Source: Candidatus Poribacteria bacterium (lineage in GTDB: Bacteria > Poribacteria > WGA-4E > WGA-3G). From it: a DNA stretch of 64,000 nucleotides. The stretch spans positions 1-64,000 of the forward strand of contig VXMD01000083.1 of assembly GCA_009841255.1 (NCBI GenBank), given 5' to 3'. Position 1 is the first letter of the stretch. Each line of letters starts with the position of its first letter. This document shows, one piece after another, positions 43,462-52,192 of this stretch. Both the position numbers and the translations under genes were made by a program. The notes beneath the pieces are model-generated. The model ran no database searches and was not told the origin of the DNA. It saw only the letters and a list, made by a program, of their open reading frames with translations.

Positions 43462-43782
43462 CTATATAAGGATCCCCAGAAGGATCACCCATAAGATGAT
43501 AAAAACAACGGGAACAACGAGGCCAATTAAAGACTGGCGTAGTTGGATACTTCGGCTTTTTGCTTTGTAACTATCTGTATACAGAGCTATATATTCAGGA
43601 GATCTCTCAAGCAGCCGTGAAGCCGGTGGCGTCGGTTCATAGATAGAAGCGATAAGGACTCCTATTATATTACCAAAGAGGCCGATGAAAAACCATGTAA
43701 TCTTCTTGGCATCGAATTCGGACTCTTGTTCAGCCATTAGATGGGCTTCTGCTGCAGTGGGATGCTGCTGGTAGTCATTCAT
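43462..43782 (-). CDS. small hypothetical membrane protein
   Basis: 106 residues, not recognised. A cytoplasmic-looking N terminus (NDYQQHPTAAEAH) is followed by two membrane segments near 30-48 and 83-105, with a basic loop between. It lies between prs and gpmI on the same strand with short gaps and has AAGGGGTCCCTAAA before ATG, so it is probably real and co-transcribed. Confidence 0.6.
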   Translation of the reverse strand: MNDYQQHPTAAEAHLMAEQESEFDAKKITWFFIGLFGNIIGVLIASIYEPTPPASRLLERSPEYIALYTDSYKAKSRSIQLRQSLIGLVVPVVFIILWVILLGILI

Positions 43783-43816
43783 TTTAGGGACCCCTTTTTA
43801 CAATTTGCGTGTGCTG

Positions 43817-45439
43817 CTATGGAATTAACGATTCACCTGTCATCTCAGCGGGCTGATCTAAACCGAGAAGGTAGAGCGTTGTGGGTGCAATATCGGCAAG
43901 CCGTCCACCCTCACGAAGTTGCTGTCCTTTGCGTTGGTTATCGACAAGGATGAGATCTACATTATAGGTGGTATGTGCGGTGTGGATACCACCGGTGTCT
44001 GGATCAATCATCTGCTCACAGTTTCCGTGGTCAGCAGTAACGATGAGCGCACCGTTCTTTTTAAGCACGGCATCAACGATTTTTCCGACCCCTACATCAA
44101 CTGCCTCAACTGCTTTGATAGCGGCTGAGAGCGAACCGGTATGCCCAACCATGTCGCCGTTGGCGTAGTTGAGCACCATCAAATCGTATGTATCAGAATC
44201 GATGCGACGCAACATCTCTTCCGTCACACCGGGTGCGGACATCTCCGGTTTCTGATCGTAGGTCGTTACGTCACGTGGCGAGGCGATGATCTGACGATCT
44301 TCGCCTGTATACGGTTCATCTCGGTAGTCGTTGAAAAAGAAGGTAACGTGTGGAAATTTCTCAGTCTCTGCACATCGGAACTGCGTTAGTCCCATCTCGC
44401 TCACATAATCACCGAGTGTATTCCGCATTTTGGGCGGTTTTTTGACAGCCGCTTCGACCGGCATCCCTTGCTCATACTCGGTCATTGTGACAAATTTAAC
44501 GTCAGGTTTGCAATTCCGTTTAAAGCCCATCTGTCGAACAACACCGTCTTTTCCTTCTCCATGAAATGGGAATTCATTAAGACAAAAGGCTTTGGTGAGC
44601 TCTCGCGGGCGGTCGCCTCGGAAGTTATAGAACACAACGGCATCTCCGTCGGTAATACGCGGCAGCGGTTTGCCATCGCTCCCCAGAACTACGGACGGAC
44701 GGACGAACTCGTCGCCCTTACGATTGGTGTCATCAGGGTTGTCGTAATAATCACGATAGGCATCTATAGCGGCAGCAACGGTGTTGTCGATTCCCTCGGT
44801 TAAGAGGCGATATGCCACCTCAACGCGTTCCCATCGGTCATCCCGATCCATTGCGTAATAACGACCGATAACGGAGGCTATTTGTCCGATACCTATCTCT
44901 TTCAATTTCGCTTCAATCTGCTCACAAAATTGGATACCGAGGTCGGGCTGACAGTCGCGCCCATCACTGAAATTGTGAATTAAAACTTGGTCAGATGCGA
45001 GTCCGTTCGTCTTGGCGAGTGTGAGTAGCCCATAGAGGTGTTCGAGTGAACTGTGAACGCCAGCGTCGCTTGCCAATCCCATGAGATGGAGATGTGTTCC
45101 GTGCTTTTTGACCTGGGCAATTGTGTTTAAAAGCACTTTATTCCGGGCAAACTCGCCGGAGCGGATCATGGTGCTGATACGGAGGAGTTCTTGATTCACG
45201 ATGCGTCCTGCCCCGATGTTCTGATGCCCGACTTCACTGTTGCCGATGACACCCGGGGGTAAACCGACATCTTCGCCGGAGGTATGGATTTGGACGTTCG
45301 GATAGTTTTGCCGCAGCCAGTCATCTACGGGTGTTTTTGCGAGATGAACGGCGTTGGCGTGTTGAAATTCAGGATACGGATTATTGCCCCAGCCGTCTCG
45401 AATGATGAGAACGACGGGGCGTTTCTGCTGGGATGTCAT
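43817..45439 (-). CDS. gpmI: 2,3-bisphosphoglycerate-independent phosphoglycerate mutase
   Basis: 540 residues, the normal size. It interconverts 3- and 2-phosphoglycerate in glycolysis using two Mn ions. VVLIIRDGWG is the N-terminal metal site; GNSEVGHQNIGAGR contains the phosphorylated Ser; HNFSDGRD, RYYAMDRD, and the C-terminal VLNYANGDMVGHTG and TADHGNCEQM complete the metal ligands, followed by HTAHTTY. AAGGAA lies upstream of the start. A housekeeping gene in an otherwise accessory region. Confidence 0.97.
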   Translation of the reverse strand: MTSQQKRPVVLIIRDGWGNNPYPEFQHANAVHLAKTPVDDWLRQNYPNVQIHTSGEDVGLPPGVIGNSEVGHQNIGAGRIVNQELLRISTMIRSGEFARNKVLLNTIAQVKKHGTHLHLMGLASDAGVHSSLEHLYGLLTLAKTNGLASDQVLIHNFSDGRDCQPDLGIQFCEQIEAKLKEIGIGQIASVIGRYYAMDRDDRWERVEVAYRLLTEGIDNTVAAAIDAYRDYYDNPDDTNRKGDEFVRPSVVLGSDGKPLPRITDGDAVVFYNFRGDRPRELTKAFCLNEFPFHGEGKDGVVRQMGFKRNCKPDVKFVTMTEYEQGMPVEAAVKKPPKMRNTLGDYVSEMGLTQFRCAETEKFPHVTFFFNDYRDEPYTGEDRQIIASPRDVTTYDQKPEMSAPGVTEEMLRRIDSDTYDLMVLNYANGDMVGHTGSLSAAIKAVEAVDVGVGKIVDAVLKKNGALIVTADHGNCEQMIDPDTGGIHTAHTTYNVDLILVDNQRKGQQLREGGRLADIAPTTLYLLGLDQPAEMTGESLIP

Positions 45440-45499
45440 GCAAATTCCTTCTTAAGTGCCAATATATGTGAAATTCCGTTTTAAGCATGTTATACTATT

Positions 45500-45658
45500 T
45501 TATGAGACATTGAACATGACGCGTCTGTAGATGGCATGCAAGGGCAGCGTGCATTCACTTGAAGCAAGTGATAATGTATCCTCTTTAAAGGACTGCTTGC
45601 GTTCCCAAACGAGGTATTCCGAAGGCGACAGATATGTTTGTGCGGTAAGCGTTGACAT
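45500..45658 (-). pseudogene. remnant of a Uma2-family endonuclease gene
   Basis: A 52-residue open frame. Its start, LTAQTYLSPSEYLVWERKQS, matches the conserved N terminus of Uma2 (DUF820) nucleases (LTPEEYLAWERKAE..). The rest of the ~190-residue fold, including the catalytic Asp/Lys region, is missing, and the tail bears no resemblance. A broken fragment in the gap between gpmI and the cytochrome gene. Confidence 0.5.
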
Positions 45659-45722
45659 GTGTGTCTCCGTACATCTACCCTTTTGTCAAATTATTTTAAC
45701 AAATTTTTGAGGAAAAATCAAG

Positions 45723-46958
45723 ATGTCATTCAAATCTATCTTCATTTCTGTTTTTTTGGGGACATCCCTGATTGTGGTCGCGCTGATCTTCAACACGAAA
45801 CGTCCTACTACGGAAACGAGTCAACCAAGTGCTGATTTTGTGCGAGCGACAGGAAAGTGCGCAGCCTGCCACCGCCGCGAGACATCTGCAATTATTCACC
45901 AATTTGAACGCAGTGAGCACGCAAAATAGGGCGTCACCTGCTTAGATTGTCACAGAGCCGTAGAGAATCAAGAGACACAAGCACACAAAGGATTCACCAT
46001 CGCGAAGCATCTGACAGCGAAAAATTGCAGCGAGTGTCACGCGACGGAGTATACGCAATTCCTCCGAAGTCGGCACGCCGCCCCGGCTTGGGCAGCGGTG
46101 TCAGGTGCGAGAGATTTCACTCCAGAACAGATCGCCTTCGCCGAGAAGTATCATAAAGGTGCCGTAAATCGTCCTGCAAATCGACTGGCAATTACGGAAG
46201 GTGAAAGCGCGATTAACGTCGGATGTTTGGGATGCCATGATATAGGCAAACCGAACGCCGATGGCTCTATCGGTACTTGTACAGCATGTCATGCCCGCCA
46301 CTCCACCTCCATCGCCTTGGCACGGGAGCCGGAAACCTGCGGACAATGCCACATGGGACCAGACCACTCACAAATGGAAATCTATCACGAATCTAAACAC
46401 GGCGTGCTTTATAACGCACAAAAAGGGGATATGAATCTCAAAGCACCTCCGAAAATACTCACCACAGCGGATATGTCGGTTCCAACATGTGTGACATGTC
46501 ACTTAAGCGGCATAGACGGATTGAATGTGACACACGATACAACCGAACGACTTTCATATTGGTTATTTGCAGCCGTCTCCGATAAACGTCCGACCTATCA
46601 ACAGGGACAAGATGCGATGAAGGAGACCTGTTTAAAGTGTCATGCCCGGTCGCAAGTCGAAAAATTCTATCAGGAAGCCGAAGGTGTTGTTGCTGACACC
46701 AACGAAAAAATTAGAGAAGCGGCAGCGGTCATGAAATCCCTTCGCGAAGAAGGATTACTGACAGAAACCGCTTTTGATGAACCTGTTGAATTCCTCTACT
46801 TTGACATCTGGCACTACTATGGTCGAACGGCTAAACACGGGGCATTTATGGGCGGTGCTGACTTTGTCCAATGGCACGGGAATTATGAACTTTTATTGAA
46901 GACAACGGAGTTGAAAAAAATTGCTGGAGAACTTAGAGAAAACGCGAGAAATCCGTAG
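45723..46958 (+). pseudogene. octaheme cytochrome c (hydroxylamine oxidoreductase-like) with one in-frame TAG
   Basis: Read through TAG at 45927-45929 this is a 412-codon frame with eight CxxCH sites in order: CAACH, CLDCH, CSECH, CLGCH, CTACH, CGQCH, CVTCH, CLKCH. An N-terminal membrane or signal segment (residues 4-25) precedes them. HSQMEIYHESKHG, THDTTERLSYW and ADFVQWHGNYEL match the HAO/octaheme family. TAG falls in SEHAK-*-GVTCLDCH, where relatives have one ordinary residue; it cuts off seven haem sites. TAG is a normal stop elsewhere here, so a nonsense mutation, a sequencing error or read-through are all open. The membrane-protein gene overlaps its end. Confidence 0.75.
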
Positions 46959-47733
46959 CGGGTTGGCTGCCAGATTACTTGACATTTTCATCATCGCAAA
47001 CCTTGCCTTTTTGGCACTTGATGTGTTCATTGCCCACTCTGTAAACGCGTTTGACCACCCTGCAGAATGGGTCCCCTTCTATTTCTCGTTAGGTGCGCCC
47101 GGGCTCCTAGCATTCACCGTATTCACAAGAAAAAAACGATGGAAACACTGGTGTAGATTCGGCGTTGGCTGGTGCTCTATTGGCATCGGTGTTGCCGGAA
47201 TGCTTTTTCATCTCAACAGCCATTTTTTCTCCGATCTGACCCTTAAAAATCTCGTTTACACAGCTCCTTTTGTGGCTCCACTCGCTTTTACAGGGATAGG
47301 ACTTCTTTTAATTATGAACAATATGATCCACGATACGGATTTAGAATGGGCACACTGGGTTGTGTTTATGGCGGGCTGTGGATGGTGTGGAAATTTTATC
47401 CTCTCCGTTTTCGATCATGCGCAAAATGGGTTCTTCAATCCAGCAGAGTGGTTACCGGTTTTCACAAGTGCTGTTGCTATAGGATGTTTAGCAACGCTTT
47501 TTTTCGTCCCCCACCACCCCTTTTTCTTTAAATTCTGTGTCGTTGTCTTAGGGATTAATTTCATTGTCGGAGTGGCTGGATTTTTCTTTCACTTCGCAGC
47601 AGATTTGCAGGTGCCAGCGGTGGAGCGAATAGACAAATTCCTCTACGGAGCCCCTCTGTTCGCTCCACTCCTGTTTCCAAACCTCTCGTTGCTCGCGATA
47701 TTGGGTATCTGGAAATTGTCCAGTAGAAATTGA
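46921..47733 (+). CDS. hypothetical polytopic membrane protein, partner of the cytochrome
   Basis: 270 residues, not recognised by family. About seven membrane segments with many His residues at their ends (FDHPAEWVPFYFSL, then FDHAQNGFFNPAEWLPVF, a repeated 'HPAEW/NPAEW' pattern suggesting an internal duplication of the half-molecule). It starts with TTG at 46921, overlapping the cytochrome frame by 38 nt, so it is translationally coupled to it. It may anchor the cytochrome or pass electrons to or from quinone; this is inference from context. Confidence 0.6.
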   Translation: MLENLEKTREIRSGLAARLLDIFIIANLAFLALDVFIAHSVNAFDHPAEWVPFYFSLGAPGLLAFTVFTRKKRWKHWCRFGVGWCSIGIGVAGMLFHLNSHFFSDLTLKNLVYTAPFVAPLAFTGIGLLLIMNNMIHDTDLEWAHWVVFMAGCGWCGNFILSVFDHAQNGFFNPAEWLPVFTSAVAIGCLATLFFVPHHPFFFKFCVVVLGINFIVGVAGFFFHFAADLQVPAVERIDKFLYGAPLFAPLLFPNLSLLAILGIWKLSSRN

Positions 47734-47740
47734 GTAGTTG

Positions 47741-48496
47741 CTATCTTAGTCCACTCTTGAGTTTACCCCACGTTGCAGTGAGTTTTCCACGCGCTTCCAC
47801 ATCCTGTGGGGTTTCCATGACTTTTTGGATGTCGGCTTCGCTTAAGGTTTTTTCATAGAGTCGGACTTCATCAATTTTACCGGGGAAGTGGTCGGTGGCG
47901 TTGCCGAGATCATCGCCGCCAATCCATAGCTCTAAACCGGACGGAGCAATTGGGACGTTGTTGGCAGCGTCGCCTTCAAGTTCGCCATTTATGTAAACCT
48001 TCATCGTCTTTCCATCGAATGTCCCCGCGAAGTGGTACCATTCACCGACTTTCCAATCGGTCGTTGTGGATTGTGCAAAGGTATTGTTGGGTTTGACGAG
48101 AAAGTCGATGCTGTCCGCGTTGCCGAAGTCGAAGATGACGAAGATGGAGTTGTTTTTACTCATTAAGCGGTGACCTGTGAGGTCATCGTTTGGACTGAAC
48201 CACGTCATGAGGGTGATATTTTCCTCGATTGCGAAGGCAGGATCGTCTGCAACGATGACATGATCGTCTACACCGTTAAATTCGAGGGCGGTGCCGAACT
48301 TTCCCTCAACCCACTTCGGCTTACCGTGAAATTCCCCGTCGTGTCCGTTGCCTGTGACGTCTATGGCTTCTTTGCCCTCCCCTTCATCAAAGGGCCAGTA
48401 AGCGACGAGTCCGTCTTCTGCGACGTTGGCGATACTGAGATTGGTAATAATAAGGAGTGAGAATAGCAGCGACAATACAAAGATAACTTTGGGCAT
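47741..48496 (-). CDS. secreted LamG-domain protein with C-terminal TTWG-like tag
   Basis: 251 residues. Signal peptide (about 1-22), then LamG: GLVAYWPFDEGEGKEAIDVTGNGHDGEF, TALEFNGVDDHVIV, TLMTWFS, WYHFAGTFDGKTMKVYINGE and GKIDEVRLYEKTLSEADI. Tail GKLTATWGKLKSGLR carries the shared C-terminal tag. ATG 48496 is preferred over 48514 because AGGAG lies 8 nt before it. Convergent with the cytochrome-linked membrane gene, with 7 nt between. Confidence 0.88.
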   Translation of the reverse strand: MPKVIFVLSLLFSLLIITNLSIANVAEDGLVAYWPFDEGEGKEAIDVTGNGHDGEFHGKPKWVEGKFGTALEFNGVDDHVIVADDPAFAIEENITLMTWFSPNDDLTGHRLMSKNNSIFVIFDFGNADSIDFLVKPNNTFAQSTTTDWKVGEWYHFAGTFDGKTMKVYINGELEGDAANNVPIAPSGLELWIGGDDLGNATDHFPGKIDEVRLYEKTLSEADIQKVMETPQDVEARGKLTATWGKLKSGLR

Positions 48497-48798
48497 TGCG
48501 GTTCTCCTATGCAAAAGCGAAATTTTAGATTTGTATCTTGGGGAACTTACAAATATTATAACATATTTGTGAAAAAGAAGTGTAGAAAAAAATGGTCTAA
48601 ATCAGAATTTACAGGATTTTAAGATGGGTAGGATAGAGACTGTGTTATTGTCTGAATCGCGGATTATCACGGATGATGTGGATTCAGCGAATAAGAGAAA
48701 GTATTTCGTCTTAAAATTCACATCAGCCGCACAATCTGCTTAATTTGCGATGTCGGCGAAAAAATATGCTTCGTATTTAACATTTCGTGCTTATGGCA
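48497..48798. other. intergenic region, nothing recognised
   Basis: AT-rich, no open frame with a ribosome site, no clear hairpin. It follows the end of the glycine-rich protein gene and precedes the LamG gene. Confidence 0.5.
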
Positions 48799-50172
48799 CT
48801 AAGTGTTCTCAAGACGCATATCTTCTATTACTCTTTCAAGTTGTTCTACGGAGGGGAGCGCGATCTTCGGACGTTTCTGAACAATCTCTCTGAATAAATG
48901 CTCAAACTCAACGCGAAGGAAAGTCGATTGATCCTTCTGCTTGAACATGCGGTGCAGCCACTTTGGATTTATTGTTTGATCAATTTTCGCGATTACATGC
49001 TCAAGTTCGTCTTCTGTAAGCATATATTTAGAGGCAAGTTGTGCGATCTCGTCTTGCAGGACGGCAATCAAAAGTTCCGAGTCATCCTTAACAAACTTAT
49101 CCGCGAGAAATTTGGCTGCAGTAGTTCCACCAATGCCAGCACCTAATGAACCTACAATTCCGCCAATCAGTCCACCAGCCACAGTGCCAGGACCGGGAAA
49201 CGCACTACCGATTGCTGCTCCACCTGCTGCTCCACCAATCCATCCTGCAGCACCTGTTGCAACACGAGTGGTGTTAATTGCGGTGTTTTTTCCGAACTGT
49301 TGCCATGAAATTGAGCGTTTGAAAGCGGCTCGGTAGAAATCGGGCGTGCTCGTCACAATTGCTGCGACTGCCGCTGTGATAGCATTCGTGCGAAGGAGCC
49401 TTGATACATGGTTAACTGCTGCAGCACCAGCGACTGACTTTCCGAGAGAGGCTGTAGCAACTCGACGGGCGACTTCCCTGCCAGCAGGCGTGCCCGATAG
49501 AGCCTGTACACCGTTGCGAACCGATGTGGCTCCGAATGCACCGATACCTGTGCGTAACAACTGAGCACTTACGACCCCGGCAAGGATCATAGTGCTACCA
49601 CTCAACGCCGCGCAGCCAAGCGCAGCTATCGTTGCATCTTTGATGCTTTCACCGCGCCAGCGACTGTGTGCAAAGGTTACCACAAATGAAATTGGAAACA
49701 CAGATATTGAGGTCACAATCTGCGTTTTTGCATCAAAAGTTAGGGAATCAATATTTCCGGCGCGTGCAATATTTTTCGCCTGTTTGTAGGTAACTGAACC
49801 TTTGCGGACCATCTCCTCTGCCTTCGCAGGATTCTTGACTCCTGGAACTTTGCCCTGTTCAATCCGCTTACGCATGAGTTTCACGCAATCTTCCCACTGA
49901 TCTCTCGGTACTTCGAGATCTTGTCCTCCATAACGATAATATCCAGAATTTGGATCAAACGCAGCAGCAACAGTTTGCGAGGCACTTTGATAATACTTGG
50001 ATTGAACAAACACCCCATCGACAACGCGATCTGGACCGTTCAACTCGTTGGACATTCCTATTACCTCGGCTATTTTACCTTGGAGTTTGTCATTCAAATT
50101 ATTCGCATCCTCTGCTGCAAAACCATGTCCACTTGGTGAAGAATACCTTAAGATTTGTGTTTGTTCCAACAT
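48799..50172 (-). CDS. hypothetical protein with large glycine-rich membrane region
   Basis: 457 residues, no assigned function. The N-terminal ~150 residues are soluble (SSPSGHGFAAEDANNLNDKL at the start, then KYYQSASQTVAAAF). Hydrophobic segments follow near 160-225, and a glycine-zipper stretch (AGWIGGAAGGAAIGSAFPGP and onward) near 320-365. The C terminus is charged and helical. The pattern resembles membrane-inserting toxins or effectors more than transporters, but I cannot place it. I recall similar proteins in Firmicutes. ATG 50172 follows AAAGGAGAA. Isolated, beside the repeat-rich decayed region, so acquisition by transfer is plausible. Confidence 0.7.
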   Translation of the reverse strand: MLEQTQILRYSSPSGHGFAAEDANNLNDKLQGKIAEVIGMSNELNGPDRVVDGVFVQSKYYQSASQTVAAAFDPNSGYYRYGGQDLEVPRDQWEDCVKLMRKRIEQGKVPGVKNPAKAEEMVRKGSVTYKQAKNIARAGNIDSLTFDAKTQIVTSISVFPISFVVTFAHSRWRGESIKDATIAALGCAALSGSTMILAGVVSAQLLRTGIGAFGATSVRNGVQALSGTPAGREVARRVATASLGKSVAGAAAVNHVSRLLRTNAITAAVAAIVTSTPDFYRAAFKRSISWQQFGKNTAINTTRVATGAAGWIGGAAGGAAIGSAFPGPGTVAGGLIGGIVGSLGAGIGGTTAAKFLADKFVKDDSELLIAVLQDEIAQLASKYMLTEDELEHVIAKIDQTINPKWLHRMFKQKDQSTFLRVEFEHLFREIVQKRPKIALPSVEQLERVIEDMRLENT

Positions 50173-50326
50173 TAAACTGGTTCTCCTTTTCAACCGAGTT
50201 AAGTTTATTAACATCTCCCTATATTTAAACACATATTTAAGTCAAAAATCAAATAAATTTCACTACCCAAGAGTGCGAAGTCAGTATGCGAAAGGACAAC
50301 TTTGACTTCAAAACCAAATTATATGG

Positions 50327-50475
50327 GACTTACGCGAATTGAGCAAATATCGGACATTTAGACGCAAAAAGTGGTAATTTCCGTTCCTTAAACCTCCTAA
50401 AGAATCAACGGTATAAATGCCTTATGGCATTCCCCGCCCCTTATCAGGGGACTTTAAGAAGGAATGCGTAAGTTC
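50327..50475. repeat. inverted-repeat-ended element (GGACTTACGC), copy 1, containing ATGCC palindrome
   Basis: Left end GGGACTTACGC, right end GAATGCGTAAGTTC, about 10-bp inverted repeats. Inside lies the ATGCC/GGCAT palindromic repeat (50402-50440). The interior otherwise differs from copies 2 and 3. Confidence 0.6.
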
Positions 50476-50742
50476 TAATTTTTTAACTATTTTATACTTA
50501 TCGGTTTTCAGTTAAGAGGCACTCGTTTAACAGGGGAAATACGCAGAAACACCCTATCAAAAACATCCTCTTTTAACTGATAACTGACGACTATTCTGAT
50601 CGGTTGTCTATATAGAGACACCGCAGACCAAAAGGATAGGAAAAAAATGGCTGTCAGCCATCAGTAAAGACTATCCTTGTAGTTACCCACCCCTTGTGGC
50701 TGCCCTAACACTTCTTGTGGCTGACAACTGATAACTATTCCA

Positions 50743-50937
50743 CTACGAGGTTTCCGACTTTAGTTCAGCGACGTTCCTGCGAATTTTAATCGCCGCCTTA
50801 ATAATATCCTCTATGTCCTCTTCACTTGCCATCAACACATTTTGACTGAGGGAAAGACTCGTTTGACATATTTTTTTAGTTTCAGGACACTGCACACCCT
50901 CATAATTGAGATCCTGGCCGAAAAGATTAGAACAGGG
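50743..50937 (-). pseudogene. C-terminal remnant of a DegT/DnrJ/EryC1-type aminotransferase
   Basis: An open frame without a start that translates NLFGQDLNYEGVQCPETKKI, then CQTSLSLSQNVLMASEEDIEDIIKAAIKIRRN and a stop. This matches the extreme C terminus of DegT/DnrJ/EryC1/StrS aminotransferases (EGVQCPE..ERIC...W..Q..LLG). The homology stops where the repeat beginning at 50935 starts, so the gene was cut there. The pyridoxal-phosphate region is missing. Confidence 0.6.
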
Positions 50938-51052
50938 CTTACGTAATTTTTGATCATAGCACGCGTTGTCAGATGGGAATCCTGGAGAAACGCAGTCGAT
51001 TCATTGCACAGCCTAACAGGTTATGCTACAAAAGAGCACCATGCGTAAGTCC
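50935..51052. repeat. inverted-repeat-ended element, copy 2
   Basis: Ends GGGCTTACG and ATGCGTAAGTCC. About 85% identical by eye to copy 3 (52193-52309), including the internal REP-like unit at 51007-51029. Confidence 0.7.
51007..51029 (-). repeat. REP-like palindrome with GTAG head
   Basis: CACAGCCT-AAC-AGGTTATG then CTAC, inside the copy 2 element. Confidence 0.55.
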
Positions 51053-51089
51053 TAATCGTTATAGGTTTGAAAATTTGCGGGGAGAAACA

Positions 51090-51215
51090 CTAAACAGCAC
51101 GCTCAATAGACCGGTGTCGATCTGTGCTTTGGACGACAACGACCTCCGATAGATTCGTTCAGCATTTCGCTGACTGCAGGAAGGGTGAACGCGGCGAGGA
51201 AGAAATTCGCAATAG
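51090..51215 (-). pseudogene. decayed 3' end of a methyltransferase gene, duplicate of 52319
   Basis: On the minus strand NFFLAAFTLPAVSEML, then after a frameshift VVVVQSTDRHRSIERAV and stop (TAG at 51092-51090). The intact gene at 52319 ends SFLAAFTIAEVNEML, later VVQSTDRHWSIERAV and stop. The same repeat element follows each copy. A partial duplication that has since decayed. Confidence 0.7.
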
Positions 51216-51259
51216 AGCTTCTAATGAAATTTGGTAAGACTGACCAATCAAACGGTTTT

Positions 51260-51469
51260 TTATTCTCCCACGCGGTTAGAAATCCGCGCGGTTTTGAGAA
51301 TCAATCCGCCTTTTTTGTCCTTTACAAAGTTCCCATTTTCGTCAGTTAAATAGTCTTGACGTTTTTGTTCTTCGATGCCCTCAAGTAATGCTTCTGCATC
51401 ATAGTTGAACTTCGCTGCCCATTCTTCCCGAATTTGATGGATTTCGTCAATAAACGGGTCTTTCCACAT
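51260..51469 (-). CDS. small protein paired with PIN-domain gene
   Basis: 69 residues (MWKDPFIDEIHQIREEWAAK, then FNYDAEALLEG). It belongs to a recurring small family found next to PIN-domain genes, with the conserved DP.I.E...IREE.A..FNYD opening. Its ATG lies one nucleotide after the stop of the PIN gene, so the two are coupled. Probable antitoxin or accessory partner; it has no evident DNA-binding fold. Confidence 0.65.
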   Translation of the reverse strand: MWKDPFIDEIHQIREEWAAKFNYDAEALLEGIEEQKRQDYLTDENGNFVKDKKGGLILKTARISNRVGE

Positions 51470-51470
51470 G

Positions 51471-51962
51471 CTAAAAATCCTCCATTAGCAGTTGTTGCGG
51501 TGTGCAAAGGATCGGTGGTTGGTAACCTGCTTTTCTACACACCTGCTGTATCAACGGAATTTTGTTAATATTGGCAATATGTTTGAAATTCCATGTAGCC
51601 AGATACTGTACGTTGTTTATGGCGGTAATCGCTATATGAAATGAGTCAATCCGTGCTTTCAAGGGTAAAGCTCCGGCATTTATTAGATCATCACTAAGAA
51701 AATTCAGAGCCTCTCTTGGTGTATCTAACAAAGTCAGTTTTTCTAAGACATCAAGACGCTTTTGAGAAGCACCTCTATCACCTAAGCTTACTTCTTGTTG
51801 GACAATCGGTGAAGAAACAAGTTCAAATTGCTGTTCGGCAAAATTCTCCCACCAATAGCGAGTGAAATACTGGCACCCACGAATCCCTGCGTTGCTACTC
51901 GGTCTGGAAGTCAGGTAACTAATAACCGAAGTCTCAATATAAATCCGGGGTTTGGATGGCAT
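51471..51962 (-). CDS. PIN-domain protein (VapC-like putative toxin)
   Basis: 163 residues. PIN acidic positions: N-terminal Asp/Glu region IYIETSVISYL (Glu8-Thr-Ser motif replacing the usual D), Glu in SPIVQQEV, Asp in KARIDSFHIAITAI and the C-terminal LATWNFKHI (the usual Asp is absent; N is in its place). These residues form the metal site for RNA cleavage in VapC toxins; here some are atypical, as is common in this 'YIETSVISYL' subgroup. The small gene follows after 1 nt, so toxin precedes partner, the reverse of most VapBC operons. Confidence 0.75.
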   Translation of the reverse strand: MPSKPRIYIETSVISYLTSRPSSNAGIRGCQYFTRYWWENFAEQQFELVSSPIVQQEVSLGDRGASQKRLDVLEKLTLLDTPREALNFLSDDLINAGALPLKARIDSFHIAITAINNVQYLATWNFKHIANINKIPLIQQVCRKAGYQPPILCTPQQLLMEDF

Positions 51963-52192
51963 TCATTGGCCTCTGCTGTCCCAAGGTTTTATAACCACAT
52001 ATTAACACATTCCAAGGCGAATGTCAAGCCATTTTGCGAGATACATGTCGCTCCGCAAACGCTAAAATCCAATGTGAAGAAGGCTTTATTCGGTAGGGTG
52101 CCACGGTCCTATAAGCATGTCGCCCCGCTGGGGCTAAAAAATGCTACTACAAACATAAAAGTTTTATTCAAAGACCAGAAACAGTGGAACAG

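Larger units (their letters stand above)
50173..51259. other. repeat-rich region with gene remnants
   Basis: About 1.1 kb without an intact gene. It holds a repeat with GGACTTACGC ends (50327-50475), an aminotransferase remnant (50743-50937), a second repeat (50935-51052) and a methyltransferase remnant (51090-51215). Confidence 0.75.

Noticed and set aside
45927-45929. Pyrrolysine at the cytochrome TAG
   Set aside because: TAG is a regular stop here, no pyl genes are visible, and the site is a variable residue in homologues, so simple nonsense mutation or read error is more likely.
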